DNA of 42,380 nucleotides from Anaerolineaceae bacterium (GTDB taxonomy: Bacteria > Chloroflexota > Anaerolineae > Anaerolineales > Anaerolineaceae). Within the stretch, counting starts at the first letter, position 1. Every line of letters starts with the position of its first letter. Below the pieces are notes generated by a model. That model saw nothing but the letters and a program-made list of their open reading frames with translations. It was not told the DNA's origin and did not search any database. Location of the stretch: the NCBI GenBank assembly GCA_016927865.1, contig JAFGLU010000059.1, forward strand, positions 1 to 42,380, written 5' to 3'. A program made the translations under genes and the position numbers. This document shows, piece after piece, positions 7,526 to 15,849 of the stretch.

Positions 7526-8287
7526 CTAAACCGCCGTATACCCGCCATCTACCGGCAGGGCTACCCCCGCCATCAGTGAAGCGCCCTCGGAGCAAAGCCA
7601 CAGCACTGCCTCGGCCACTTCCTCGGGCCTGCCCATGCGGCCAATGGGTTGGTGAGTCAGCAGACGCTCCTGAGCGCCGGGGTCGCGGGCCAGCATTTCC
7701 TCAATCGGGGGAGTTAAGATCCAGCCGGGGCATACTGCGTTGATGCGCACGCCACGCGAGGCATACTGCATGGCTGCCGACTTGGTCAAACCCACTACGC
7801 CATGTTTGGCTGCCGAATACGCAGGGTCCCAGGGGAAGGCGCGCAGTCCATCTACCGAGGAATTGTTAACGATGGCCCCGCCGCCCGCCTTAAGCATAAT
7901 GCCAAGCTCATGCTTCATACACAAGAAAACACTTTTCAAAAAGCCATCAACGGTCAGATCCCAATCGGCTTCCTCAATGTCCGCCAGCCAACCACCTCGC
8001 CCCCCGCTGCCGCCGTTGTTGAAGGCGTAATCCAGGCGGCCATAGCCGGAGATAAGCTGGTCAAACAGGGCTTGCACCTGCGCGGCTTGCGACACGTCGG
8101 TTTGCACCCACTGCGCCTTACCGCCCGCCGCGGCGATTTCGGCCACTGCGGCTTCGCCTGTAGCTTGCGACCGGCTGGCAATGATCACCTGGGCGCCCTC
8201 GCGCGCAAACGCCAGGGCCGTGGCCTTGCCAATGCCCGAACTACCCCCCGTCACCAGGGCAACCTTTCCTTCCATCGATGCGGTCAT
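7526..8287 (-). CDS. Short-chain dehydrogenase/reductase (SDR)
   Basis: A 253-residue classical SDR. The cofactor loop is TGGSSGIG (13-20), the structural NNAG motif appears as N90-N-G-G93, and the catalytic set is S143/S144, Y157 and K161 (YSAAK). R38-S-R near the end of beta-2 suggests NADP preference, which is only a guess. The C-terminal part (VDGGYTAV) is typical. The substrate is unknown. I start at the ATG at 8287, which has GGGAGGG close upstream, and not at an in-frame TTG at 8305. It is a single gene with its own promoter at 8372-8401, and its leader contains a copy of the TACTCA element. Confidence 0.9.
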   Translation of the reverse strand: MTASMEGKVALVTGGSSGIGKATALAFAREGAQVIIASRSQATGEAAVAEIAAAGGKAQWVQTDVSQAAQVQALFDQLISGYGRLDYAFNNGGSGGRGGWLADIEEADWDLTVDGFLKSVFLCMKHELGIMLKAGGGAIVNNSSVDGLRAFPWDPAYSAAKHGVVGLTKSAAMQYASRGVRINAVCPGWILTPPIEEMLARDPGAQERLLTHQPIGRMGRPEEVAEAVLWLCSEGASLMAGVALPVDGGYTAV

Positions 8288-8314
8288 AATCCCTCCCGGA
8301 AACAAAACAAGAAA

Positions 8315-8365
8315 GGTAACTGCTCAGAGGGTGAGGAAAGTTCCCCAACCCCGGTGAGTAGATAC
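8315..8365. repeat. Inverted-repeat element, copy B (TACTCA element)
   Basis: On the minus strand this 51-base segment begins GTATCTACTCACC and ends TGAGCAGTTACC, with ends that pair with each other. It matches the 61-base copy A at 1326-1386 at both ends and in the middle (GTTGGG, TCACC) with two small deletions. On the minus strand its first base lies at the predicted transcription start of the SDR gene, so it forms nearly the whole leader of that mRNA. Confidence 0.55.
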
Positions 8366-8371
8366 ACATTT

Positions 8372-8401
8372 ATTATAGAATATATGTTCACTTTTTGGCA
8401 A
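8372..8401 (-). promoter_or_regulatory. Sigma-70-type promoter of the SDR gene
   Basis: Minus strand: -35 TTGCCA (8396-8401), an 18-base spacer, and -10 TATAAT (8372-8377). The expected start is about 8365. The promoter begins directly after the terminator of the pdxS-plsC unit. Confidence 0.7.
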
Positions 8402-8403
8402 AC

Positions 8404-8439
8404 AAAAAAGCCCGGCAGTTTTTGAAAAACCACCGGGCT
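8404..8439 (-). terminator. Rho-independent terminator after plsC
   Basis: Minus strand: AGCCCGG-TG-GTTTTT, one-base loop, AAAAAC-TG-CCGGGCT, then TTTTT. The stem is 7 bp, a 2-base mismatch, then 6 bp. It starts 27 bases after the plsC stop and closes the ten-gene unit. The plus strand also has T-rich sequence after the stem, so it may work in both directions. Confidence 0.85.
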
Positions 8440-8466
8440 CGTTTTATTGACTCACCGCCCCGCAAC

Positions 8467-9129
8467 CTACATTTCTGTTTGCAGCTCTTTGATACGCGGG
8501 TGGCCTTGATAGAAGCCGTGGTACTTTTCCGGCAGCAGCGCCGCGATGCGGCACATGATCTCGTCGGTATATTCCTTCATCTGTTCGCTGCGCCGGGCGG
8601 GATCCAGCGGTGGAAGCGTGTACGCCGGTCCAAATCGCACCGTGACCTTGGGGAAGCGCAGGGTGAGGGCTTTCTTGATCACCACCTCCGACCCGGCAAT
8701 GGCCACCGGCACAATGGGCACGCCCGCCTTGAGCGCCACCAGCACCGCCCCCGCCTTACCCTCTAGCAGTTGCGCGGTCTTGCTGCGCGTACCTTCGGGG
8801 GCAATACCCATCGCCAGTCCTTGCTTCAAGGCGTCCACTGCCGCGCGGATGGCGCCGAAGTCGGCGTTCTCGCGGTCCAGCCAGATGATGCCCCCCGTTT
8901 CCAAAAGCCACCGGAAAAGGGGGTATTTTTTATACTTATCCGCAACCAGCGCTGTCACATCGAGACGTTGACTGTTAATGAAGAGCAGCAGCGTGTCCAG
9001 GCGGCTCATGTGGTTGGTGGTGATCAACACCCCGCCCTCTTTGGGCAGGTATTCCATCCCCTCATAGGTGGTGCGGGTTAGCCCCCAGATGATTCTGCGA
9101 AGGATGCGCTGTAAGGTCTCGCGTTTCAT
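8467..9129 (-). CDS. plsC: 1-acyl-sn-glycerol-3-phosphate acyltransferase (PlsC family)
   Basis: A 220-residue acyltransferase. The catalytic HX4D motif is H40-MSRL-D45 (in TTNHMSRLD), and the glycerol-phosphate-binding motif is P111-EGTRS. Block IV is VPIVPVAIAGSE. It should add the second acyl chain to lysophosphatidic acid to give phosphatidic acid on the inner membrane face. The length is typical for short PlsC proteins. It is the last gene of the unit, 18 bases downstream of the DedA gene, with a strong terminator 27 bases after its stop. Other lysophospholipid acyltransferases share these motifs, so the exact acceptor is inferred. Confidence 0.88.
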   Translation of the reverse strand: MKRETLQRILRRIIWGLTRTTYEGMEYLPKEGGVLITTNHMSRLDTLLLFINSQRLDVTALVADKYKKYPLFRWLLETGGIIWLDRENADFGAIRAAVDALKQGLAMGIAPEGTRSKTAQLLEGKAGAVLVALKAGVPIVPVAIAGSEVVIKKALTLRFPKVTVRFGPAYTLPPLDPARRSEQMKEYTDEIMCRIAALLPEKYHGFYQGHPRIKELQTEM

Positions 9130-9147
9130 GCGCCTATCTGTGTCCTG

Positions 9148-9822
9148 TCACTCAACCGGCGTGGGAACGGGTTTCTCGCGGCGGCCCTTGATGTATTCGA
9201 ACACCGCGGGCAGCACCGAGATGACGATGATGGCGATGATGACCAGGGAGAAGTTCTCCTTGACCACCGGCAGATTGCCAAAGAAATGCCCGGCCATCAG
9301 GAACAACCCGGTCCATACAATGCCACCGATGATATTGTAGCTGATGAAGTAACCGTAATTCATCTTGCCAATACCGGCCACAAAGGGCGCGAAGGTGCGA
9401 ATGATGGGGATGAAGCGCGCCAGGAAGATGGTTTTTCCGCCGTGCTTCTGATAAAAAGCGTGTGTTCGATCAAGATGCTCTTTCTTCAAAAAGCGCGATT
9501 CTTGAGTAAACACTTTGGGGCCGATAAAATGGCCGATCCAATAATTCGCCGTATCGCCCAAAACTGCCGCCGTGGCTAAAAGGCCAAACAACACCCAGTT
9601 GTTCAAGCCGGTTTCTGGGTTAGCCGCCACTGCCCCCGCCGCAAAGAGCAGCGAGTCGCCGGGCAGGAAGGGCATGATCACCACGCCGGTCTCGATAAAA
9701 ATCACCACAAACAACACCAGGTAGGTCCAACCGCCGATCTGCCCAATGATAATAGGCAGCTGCTCGTCCATGTGCAGGACAAAATTTATAAACCACTCAA
9801 ATACGCTCTGAATTACTTCCAT
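9148..9822 (-). CDS. DedA-family membrane protein
   Basis: A 224-residue polytopic protein of the DedA/VTT family. Family marks are the acidic ETGVVIMPFLPGDSLLF re-entrant segment (about 44-60), GDTANYWIG (about 89-97) and FIPIIRTFAPFVAG (about 137-150), the last containing the conserved arginine. Hydrophobic segments lie at about 30-50, 70-90, 150-180 and 190-212. DedA proteins are linked to phospholipid scrambling or undecaprenyl-phosphate recycling and to membrane-potential upkeep. Which applies here is open. The start overlaps the end of the PrsW gene by 26 bases. Its place beside plsC agrees with a role in membrane lipid handling. Confidence 0.88.
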   Translation of the reverse strand: MEVIQSVFEWFINFVLHMDEQLPIIIGQIGGWTYLVLFVVIFIETGVVIMPFLPGDSLLFAAGAVAANPETGLNNWVLFGLLATAAVLGDTANYWIGHFIGPKVFTQESRFLKKEHLDRTHAFYQKHGGKTIFLARFIPIIRTFAPFVAGIGKMNYGYFISYNIIGGIVWTGLFLMAGHFFGNLPVVKENFSLVIIAIIVISVLPAVFEYIKGRREKPVPTPVE

Positions 9823-11101
9823 CCAACATTCCTTCTTCTTGAGGCTCGTTCGGCGCGTTCATGACCAGAGGCGCTGAAATATTCATCGATTCTACCACAG
9901 CCGAGCGGCTTAACTGACGGTTGGAGAACCACAACAGGAACAGAAAAACTGCGGTCAGCAGCACCATGAACACCACACTGGCTTTTCCCAGCAGGTTCAA
10001 CATCTGGTGCAAAAAGCTAGAGTCGGTAAAAAACTGGCCAAAACCTGAAAGCACGCTAAATGTATTCCAAACACCGTGCAGAAACACCACCCCCAGGTAG
10101 GTGCCAACCGCGCGCAGCCAGCCTCCACCGTTCCACACTTCGGCAATGGCCCGACCCATCAGCGCGGCCGTGGTCACGTGCAACGCGCCGGTCCCGGCCC
10201 TCCCGACGATCACCCCAAGCCAGCTTTCGGGGGCCACGCTGAGCGCCGAGAGCAGCGTCTCCTGCACGGCAAAGGCTCCACCGGCAATTGCCCCCAGCAC
10301 AAAACCTTCCGCCGGGGTAATCTTGCGACCACCCATGGCCCATACCGCCAGCGGCTTGAACAACTCTTCCAGCAGCGGCACCACTCCGGCTATGGCTACC
10401 AGTGCCACCAGCAAGATGATTGGATCGCTAAAAAATGGCGTGAACAATTCCTGCAGCGCTGCTGGGTCGTTTTGCAAGGTAAACAGCTCGCTTCTCAACT
10501 GTTCAAAGCGGCTTGCAATTTCAGGTTTGGTTCCCAAAAACACGCCAATAGCAATCAACCCGCCAATGCCGCCCACCAATTCCACAACCACGGTGAGAGG
10601 ATTGGAGACGAACAGAGCAAAGTTGAACGAGCCCCAGCCGCGCTGCGCCGTGCCGCCTCGCAACCCGCGCCGGCCGAACTCGACCAGCCACCACACTGGC
10701 AGGATGGTCGCCAGGGTGTGCAGGGGCAGGAACACCCACAGCGGCGCGCCGGATTTTTGGGCGGCAAAACCACCCGCCAGCGCCAGCGGCCACACCAACA
10801 TGAACAGGCTCGCCAACCGGAAGCGATCAGGCGCAGGGTTCTGCGCCCGGTCGGGAGCCAGCAAACGACGCACCGCCAGGATCAGCGAGGGCAGCGCCGC
10901 CAGCCCAAAGATACCCGAGACCCAGGCCAGCCCAAAAACCGAATTGAGCTGAGCATTGTCAAAAAACTCGCCTGCGCGGCTCAGGTAGATTCCCACGCCA
11001 AGCCCGGCCAGCACGCCAACAAACGCCAGGGCAAGACCAGTCCCGCTCATCATTGCCTGCAGCAGTGAGCCAACGTGCAGCCGGAAAGGAGGTCGCTCCA
11101 C
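9797..11101 (-). CDS. PrsW-family intramembrane metalloprotease (M82/CPBP-like)
   Basis: A 434-residue membrane protein with many hydrophobic segments. The three PrsW signature motifs are in order: E245-E-L-F-K249 (EExxK), F277-A-V-Q-E281 (FxxxE) and H342-G-V-W-N346 (HxxxN), plus H308 in a hydrophobic helix. In the family these glutamates and histidines bind the catalytic metal within the bilayer. Bacillus PrsW cleaves an anti-sigma factor, but no anti-sigma or sigma gene lies nearby, so the substrate here is unknown. The start is GTG at 11101, directly after the stop of the upstream fusion lipoprotein gene, with GGAG six bases before it. It overlaps the DedA gene by 26 bases. Confidence 0.88.
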   Translation of the reverse strand: MERPPFRLHVGSLLQAMMSGTGLALAFVGVLAGLGVGIYLSRAGEFFDNAQLNSVFGLAWVSGIFGLAALPSLILAVRRLLAPDRAQNPAPDRFRLASLFMLVWPLALAGGFAAQKSGAPLWVFLPLHTLATILPVWWLVEFGRRGLRGGTAQRGWGSFNFALFVSNPLTVVVELVGGIGGLIAIGVFLGTKPEIASRFEQLRSELFTLQNDPAALQELFTPFFSDPIILLVALVAIAGVVPLLEELFKPLAVWAMGGRKITPAEGFVLGAIAGGAFAVQETLLSALSVAPESWLGVIVGRAGTGALHVTTAALMGRAIAEVWNGGGWLRAVGTYLGVVFLHGVWNTFSVLSGFGQFFTDSSFLHQMLNLLGKASVVFMVLLTAVFLFLLWFSNRQLSRSAVVESMNISAPLVMNAPNEPQEEGMLDGSNSERI

Positions 11102-12298
11102 CTATTTCTCCGTGATCTTTACGCTGATGATGCGGTCTGCTTCGGGCAGTTCGGCCCCGCTGGCCGGATCGCGGGCCGTCAGGCTCTCCACAACCTCCAT
11201 GCCTTCCAGTACCTCGCCAAAAATGGTGTAGTTGCCATCCAGGTCCGGCGCGGCGTCATAGGTGATGAAGAACTGGCTGCCGTTGGTGTTGGCGCCGCTG
11301 TTGGCCATTGCCACCAGCCCGGCCCGGTCAAAGACCGCATCGGTGTTTTCGTTGTCAAACTGGTAACCAGGGCCGCCCATGCCCGAACCACTCGGGTCGC
11401 CACCCTGGGCAACGAACCCTGGCAGCACGCGGTGGAAGGGCACATCGTCAAACCAGCCCTGCCGGGCCAGGAAGACAAAGCTGTTCACCGCCAGGGGAGC
11501 CTGATCAGCATACAGGTTCAGCTTGACCTCGCCCTTGGTGGTTTTCATCACCACCGTGTACTGCCTGGCGGCATCAACAATCATCGGCGGGCACTGTTGG
11601 TACTGCTCATCGGCCAGGGCGAACAACTCGACCAGCGAAGAGAGTGTACCCAGCGACATGTCGCTCTGGTAGGGAATGTGGTTGATGAACAGGAAGGGCG
11701 TACCGGGGATTCCTACCGTCATGGCTAATTCCAGCGAGGCATCTACCCGTCCGCGGACGATGGGGTCGGCGAAATCGGCCTGATACTTGGTCGCATCCAG
11801 GTCCAGCTCGGCGGCTTTGGCTACCAGCCAGGTTTCCAGGTCAGCTTCAGTCAAGGCCATCCACTCGGCTTGAGCCGCAAAAATGGCATCAGACATTTCA
11901 TAGAACTTTTCCTGCTCCCCTGCTGCTTCAGCCCCATAGGCCATAATTAACGCATTGGGGTGCGAAGGAATGGGGAAATGGCGGAAAACAATACGCACAT
12001 CGTCCGGATACTTTTCGTGAAGCTGCGCCAGTACCGGCGCTATCATGGCGCAATAAGGGCACTGATAGTCGCTATATTCAATAAACGTGACTGCTGCTTC
12101 TTTATTCCCCAGAATATTGTCATTTTCATCCACGGCAGGAATGAGCGCCTGAACGGTCGGATCGGCCTGCGGAATGGTGCTGGTCACCATGCAGCCCTCC
12201 ATCGGGGGGCCGTCGGGGATGGCAGCTTTGCCGCCGGGCTGGCAAGCCGAAAGCACAAAGGCTGCCGCCAGCAATACCGGTAGAACTTTCTTAATCAT
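11102..12298 (-). CDS. Lipoprotein with DsbA-like thioredoxin domain fused to cyclophilin PPIase (intact copy)
   Basis: A 398-residue lipoprotein with lipobox LSAC (C19). Domain 1 (about 55-240) is DsbA/thioredoxin-4-like: active site C80-P-Y-C83 in SDYQCPYC and the cis-proline loop GIPGTP with P201. Domain 2 (about 245-398) is a cyclophilin peptidyl-prolyl isomerase: PFHR with catalytic R290, VLPGFVAQGGDPSG, and NGSQFFITY. Both active sites are complete, so one outer-face lipoprotein could carry out disulfide exchange and proline isomerisation. C36 and C236, outside CxxC, are kept in the tandem paralog and may form a structural disulfide. The ATG overlaps the paralog's stop as ATGA, and the PrsW gene follows with no gap. 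The partner for re-oxidation is not in the window. Confidence 0.9.
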   Translation of the reverse strand: MIKKVLPVLLAAAFVLSACQPGGKAAIPDGPPMEGCMVTSTIPQADPTVQALIPAVDENDNILGNKEAAVTFIEYSDYQCPYCAMIAPVLAQLHEKYPDDVRIVFRHFPIPSHPNALIMAYGAEAAGEQEKFYEMSDAIFAAQAEWMALTEADLETWLVAKAAELDLDATKYQADFADPIVRGRVDASLELAMTVGIPGTPFLFINHIPYQSDMSLGTLSSLVELFALADEQYQQCPPMIVDAARQYTVVMKTTKGEVKLNLYADQAPLAVNSFVFLARQGWFDDVPFHRVLPGFVAQGGDPSGSGMGGPGYQFDNENTDAVFDRAGLVAMANSGANTNGSQFFITYDAAPDLDGNYTIFGEVLEGMEVVESLTARDPASGAELPEADRIISVKITEK

Positions 12299-13560
12299 TG
12301 GTTTACCCTTTCATCAATTAAAACTTGGAGAATTGTATCACTTTCCGGCAGGTCTCCCATCAAAGATGGGTTGCGAGGGGTGAGTGCCGCAAGCACGTCC
12401 ATGCCCTCCAGCACCTGCCCAAAAATGGTGTACTGCCCATCCAATTCGGGCAAGGCAGTATAAGTAATGAAGAACTGGCTGCCATTTCCGTTGGCCCCGG
12501 CGCTGGCCATGGCCAAACGCCCGGGCTGGTCAAAGCGCAGCGCACCAATTTCATCGCGAAAAGCATAACCAGGGGTGCCCAGCCCCGTGCCGCTGGGATC
12601 GCCCGATTGAGCCAACTGCCCCGGCAGCACCTTATGGAAGGGCGAACCGTCATACCATCCCTGGCGCGCCAAAAACACGAAGTTATTCACCGCCAGCGGC
12701 GCCGCCTGGGCATCCAGTAGCAAAATCACCTCGCCGCGCGTAGTTCGCAGCGTGGCCAGGTACTGGTTTTGAGGGTCGATGACAAAGGGCGGGCAGGTGT
12801 CAAACTGAATGCGGTCCAGGTTGGCCAAATCCACCAGCATTTGCAAGCTACCCGAATCACGCGGGCCGGTGTAAATGCGCCCGTTGATGAGCAGGAATGG
12901 CATGGTCGGAACACCTATATTCAGGCCTTGCTGCTGTGCGTCCAGGGCAGCTTGCTGCACCTGCGCGTCCTGCAAATCAGTTATGAGCTGGGCGGCGTCC
13001 AGGCCAACGGCGGGGACATTTTCCAGCAACCAGGCTTCAAACTCCTCGGGGGTTAATCCCGACCACTGCTCCTGCCGGGGAATGAGCAGATGGTGCAGCG
13101 GCCAGAAGCGCTCTTGCTTTCCGGCTGCGATGAGGGCCGCCGTTGCCAGCACAGACTTATCGTTAGCTGGGATGGGAAACGGGCGGTAAACCCAGCGAAT
13201 TTTATCCTGGTTGCGCGCCACCAGCCCGGTCAGCACTGTATCCAGCACGGCCACCGCGGGCGACTGCACGTCGCCGTATTCCAGAAAGGTGATGGGCGCC
13301 GAGTCAGAACCCAGAACATAGTCGCCGGGCTGCCCGGCAGGTGGGAAGAGCGTATTCCCTTCTGGGGTAGCGGTTGGGTCAGTGCTGACTACCAGACATT
13401 CCATCGTCTCGGGTAGAGCCGTAGGCAAAATGAGTGGAGTTACCGAAGGCTCCAGCGTGGGGGTAGGGACAGGCGTCGGAGCCGGGGCCGCGCAAGCTGC
13501 CAGCCAACCCGCAGCAAGAATCCAGGCTGTCGCGACCCTTACGGCAGCGTCAGGCTTCAT
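12295..13560 (-). CDS. Tandem paralog of the DsbA-cyclophilin lipoprotein, active sites degenerate
   Basis: A 421-residue lipoprotein (lipobox LAAC, C23, then a Pro/Thr-rich linker to about 50). It aligns along its full length with the next gene: TFLEYGDVQ equals TFIEYSDYQ, and the cyclophilin half shares VNNFVFLARQGWYD and NGSQFFITY. The CPYC active site is S100-P-A-V103, so both redox cysteines are gone, although the cis-proline P221 remains. In the cyclophilin half the catalytic arginine is K310 (PFHK) and the following VLPGF is VLPGQ. C55 and C256, matching C36 and C236 of the intact copy, are kept. The frame is intact and the gene is translationally coupled (ATGA) to tmk and to the intact copy. 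It is therefore probably a binding or scaffold protein, not an enzyme. Confidence 0.88.
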   Translation of the reverse strand: MKPDAAVRVATAWILAAGWLAACAAPAPTPVPTPTLEPSVTPLILPTALPETMECLVVSTDPTATPEGNTLFPPAGQPGDYVLGSDSAPITFLEYGDVQSPAVAVLDTVLTGLVARNQDKIRWVYRPFPIPANDKSVLATAALIAAGKQERFWPLHHLLIPRQEQWSGLTPEEFEAWLLENVPAVGLDAAQLITDLQDAQVQQAALDAQQQGLNIGVPTMPFLLINGRIYTGPRDSGSLQMLVDLANLDRIQFDTCPPFVIDPQNQYLATLRTTRGEVILLLDAQAAPLAVNNFVFLARQGWYDGSPFHKVLPGQLAQSGDPSGTGLGTPGYAFRDEIGALRFDQPGRLAMASAGANGNGSQFFITYTALPELDGQYTIFGQVLEGMDVLAALTPRNPSLMGDLPESDTILQVLIDERVNQ

Positions 13561-14174
13561 TTACCTGCCAGCCGCTCGGTCAAAATTTGGCGCAAATCCG
13601 ATTGCACTGCATCCGGCGGGCGGCCGGCATCCACCACCACCCAACGCTCGGGGTTATTTCGCACCAATTCAAAGTAACCCTCACGCACCCGGCGGTGAAA
13701 CTCCAACGCATAGGCGTCCAGGCGGTTCCATTCCGACCCTTTCTGCTTGCGCCGCAGGCCAGCTTCCACGTCCACGTCCAATAGAATGGTCAGGTCGGGT
13801 TGCAGGCCGCCGGTGGCAAAGTTTATCAGTTTGCGCAGCATCTCTAAATCATAGCGGTGTCCATACCCTTGATACGCCAGGGTCGAGTCGGCGTAGCGAT
13901 CGCACAGCACCAGCTTTCCTGCCTCCGATGCTGGACGGATCAACTCCTCCACATGCTGGGCGCGCGAAGCCTGGAAGAGTAAAATCTCGGTGCGCGGGTG
14001 CATGGCGGTGTTCTCCAGGTTGGTGATCACCGCGCGAATCTGGTCGCTGATGGGGGTGCCACCCGGCTCGCGCGTGCAAAGCACCTCGTGCCCACCCTCG
14101 CGCAAGAATTCAGCCAACCGCCTGATCTGAGTGGTCTTTCCACTGCCTTCCGGCCCTTCAAAAGTGATGAACAT
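13557..14174 (-). CDS. tmk: Thymidylate kinase
   Basis: A 205-residue dTMP kinase converting dTMP to dTDP with ATP. Walker A is GPEGSGKTT (7-15), REPGG is at 36-40, the DRY motif is D92-R-Y94 followed by S, and the LID segment carries RKQKGSEWNRLD. Length and motif spacing are typical. The frame is open back to 14237, but family members start at MFITFEG, so I use the ATG at 14174. That leaves 19 bases after the ATPase stop, though no strong ribosome site is seen there. The stop overlaps the next start as ATGA. Its place among lipoprotein and membrane genes probably reflects shared growth-related expression. Confidence 0.93.
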   Translation of the reverse strand: MFITFEGPEGSGKTTQIRRLAEFLREGGHEVLCTREPGGTPISDQIRAVITNLENTAMHPRTEILLFQASRAQHVEELIRPASEAGKLVLCDRYADSTLAYQGYGHRYDLEMLRKLINFATGGLQPDLTILLDVDVEAGLRRKQKGSEWNRLDAYALEFHRRVREGYFELVRNNPERWVVVDAGRPPDAVQSDLRQILTERLAGK

Positions 14175-14193
14175 ATTGCGATGCCGGAAGGGC

Positions 14194-15831
14194 TTACTCG
14201 CGGTAAATCCGCACCCGCCGGTTGGGCTCCTTTCCATAGGATTGCGAAATCAACTCGGCCTGGCGAGCCATCTCATGCTGCATGCGCCGAATAGCTGCCG
14301 AAGCCGGGGCTAAATCAACATAGCGCTCACCGCTCATCACCATTTGAATGGCAGCCTGAGTCTGCAGGTTGAACTCGTCCCAATTATCCGGCAAGGCTGG
14401 AGAGGTAGACATGTTGAATAACTCGGCCAGCAATTGTTCAATCTGATTGTTGGTATTGGCCCGCAGGACATAAATGGGCATGCCACGCTGTTCGGCTTCC
14501 AGGATGGTTTGCTCACGGCTGCGATAATAGGCCCGCAAAGTGATCAGCGCGTCGGCCTCGCCGATCTCGCGCACGACGATGGCCGGCACGCCCAGGCGCT
14601 TGGCGCTCTGCATCAAGCGGTTGCGCGCCACACCGTAAGGGAAAACCCGCACGGGCTGGAGAGTCTGGCCACGGGAAGGCTCCACCGAAGTTTGGGGTTC
14701 GCCATTCATGCGCACAGGGCCGCTGGCAGGGCGCTGCTCCGGCGAGGCGGCAAAGCGCTCGCCAACCGAAGTCCCCGTGCCGCGCCGAAAACCCTGTTGC
14801 TGGTTATAACCCACGCTGTGCACCATCGGCGGGGGAGCCTGTTCAACGACCACCTCTCCCTCCGGGCTGCGGAAGCGAACCTCGGGCTGCAAGGGCATAC
14901 TGCGTACCAGCGCGTCCACCGAGGCAGCCACGTCTGGATGGACGGCCATCCGGTCTCGCTCGATAATCTCGATCAAAACATCGAACGTGGGGGGCGCGCG
15001 CCGCTCCAACACGGTTTTCTGAGTGCCGCGCCGCCGGGCTTCCTCGTCCGAAAGCGTCACGGCTTGAATCCCACCTACCAGGTCCGACAGCGTTGGGTTG
15101 AGCAGCAAGTTTTCCAGCGTGCGCCCATGAGCCGTGCCAACGAGCTGCACGCCACGCTCGGCAATCGTGCGCGCGGCAACCGCTTCCAGTTCGCGACCAA
15201 TCTCGTCGATGACAATGACTTCGGGGTTGTGGTTTTCCACCGCCTCAATCATCACCTCATGCTGCAGCGAAGGCTTGGCCACCTGCATGCGGCGGGCCTT
15301 TCCCACCGCCGGATGGGGCACATCGCCGTCGCCGCCAATTTCGTTCGAGGTATCAACGATCACCACGCGTTTCTGCTCCGCCAAAATGCGAGCCGCCTCG
15401 CGCAGCATGGTAGTCTTGCCAATACCCGGCTTGCCCAGAATCAGCAAACTCTTGCCCGACTCGATCAAGTCTTGGATGATATCAACCGTGCCATACACCG
15501 CTCGGCCCACGCGGCAGGTAAGCCCAACCACGGTGCCCCGGCGATTGCGAATGCCAGAGATGCGGTGCAGGGTGCGTTCAAGTCCGGCGCGGTTATCGGC
15601 GTCAAAATCACCAATGCGTTCGATCACAAAATCAAGGTCGTCGCGGCTAACTTCCTCGTCCGTTAGCTCCACATCACCCGAGACAAAACGGGCAAAGGGC
15701 CGCCGGCCCAGGTCAGCCACAATTTCCAGCAGTTGATCGCTGTTGTTCCTTTGGTTGACGGCCTCGGCAATCTTTGCGGGCAGCACGCCCATCAAAACAT
15801 GCAAATCGTCCGTAATTCGTCGTTGAGACAT
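14194..15831 (-). CDS. R3H-domain AAA ATPase (Ycf45/SpoIIIAA-like)
   Basis: A 545-residue protein. The N-terminal 100 residues are of unknown fold. A P-loop ATPase follows with Walker [10 protein letters not shown] (133-141) and Walker B VIVIDE (205-210), then GTAHG as a sensor-like segment. This resembles the secretion-ATPase-like SpoIIIAA and the chloroplast Ycf45 group. A low-complexity Gln/Pro-rich linker spans about 330-395. A C-terminal R3H nucleic-acid-binding domain ends with the R515-xxx-H519 motif. Its job is not established in the family; binding of single-stranded nucleic acid is predicted from R3H. It lies 18 bases after the GNAT-like gene and 19 before tmk, in the middle of the ten-gene unit. 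Confidence 0.85.
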   Translation of the reverse strand: MSQRRITDDLHVLMGVLPAKIAEAVNQRNNSDQLLEIVADLGRRPFARFVSGDVELTDEEVSRDDLDFVIERIGDFDADNRAGLERTLHRISGIRNRRGTVVGLTCRVGRAVYGTVDIIQDLIESGKSLLILGKPGIGKTTMLREAARILAEQKRVVIVDTSNEIGGDGDVPHPAVGKARRMQVAKPSLQHEVMIEAVENHNPEVIVIDEIGRELEAVAARTIAERGVQLVGTAHGRTLENLLLNPTLSDLVGGIQAVTLSDEEARRRGTQKTVLERRAPPTFDVLIEIIERDRMAVHPDVAASVDALVRSMPLQPEVRFRSPEGEVVVEQAPPPMVHSVGYNQQQGFRRGTGTSVGERFAASPEQRPASGPVRMNGEPQTSVEPSRGQTLQPVRVFPYGVARNRLMQSAKRLGVPAIVVREIGEADALITLRAYYRSREQTILEAEQRGMPIYVLRANTNNQIEQLLAELFNMSTSPALPDNWDEFNLQTQAAIQMVMSGERYVDLAPASAAIRRMQHEMARQAELISQSYGKEPNRRVRIYRE

Positions 15832-15849
15832 AAAGGTTTTCTTGCCCCT

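Noticed and set aside
10076-11068. Long plus-strand open frames opposite the PrsW gene
   Set aside because: Gln/Arg/His-rich shadow translation. The three PrsW motifs confirm the minus strand.
14434-15666. A 410-codon plus-strand open frame opposite the R3H ATPase gene
   Set aside because: It is an antisense shadow. The minus-strand protein has Walker and R3H motifs.
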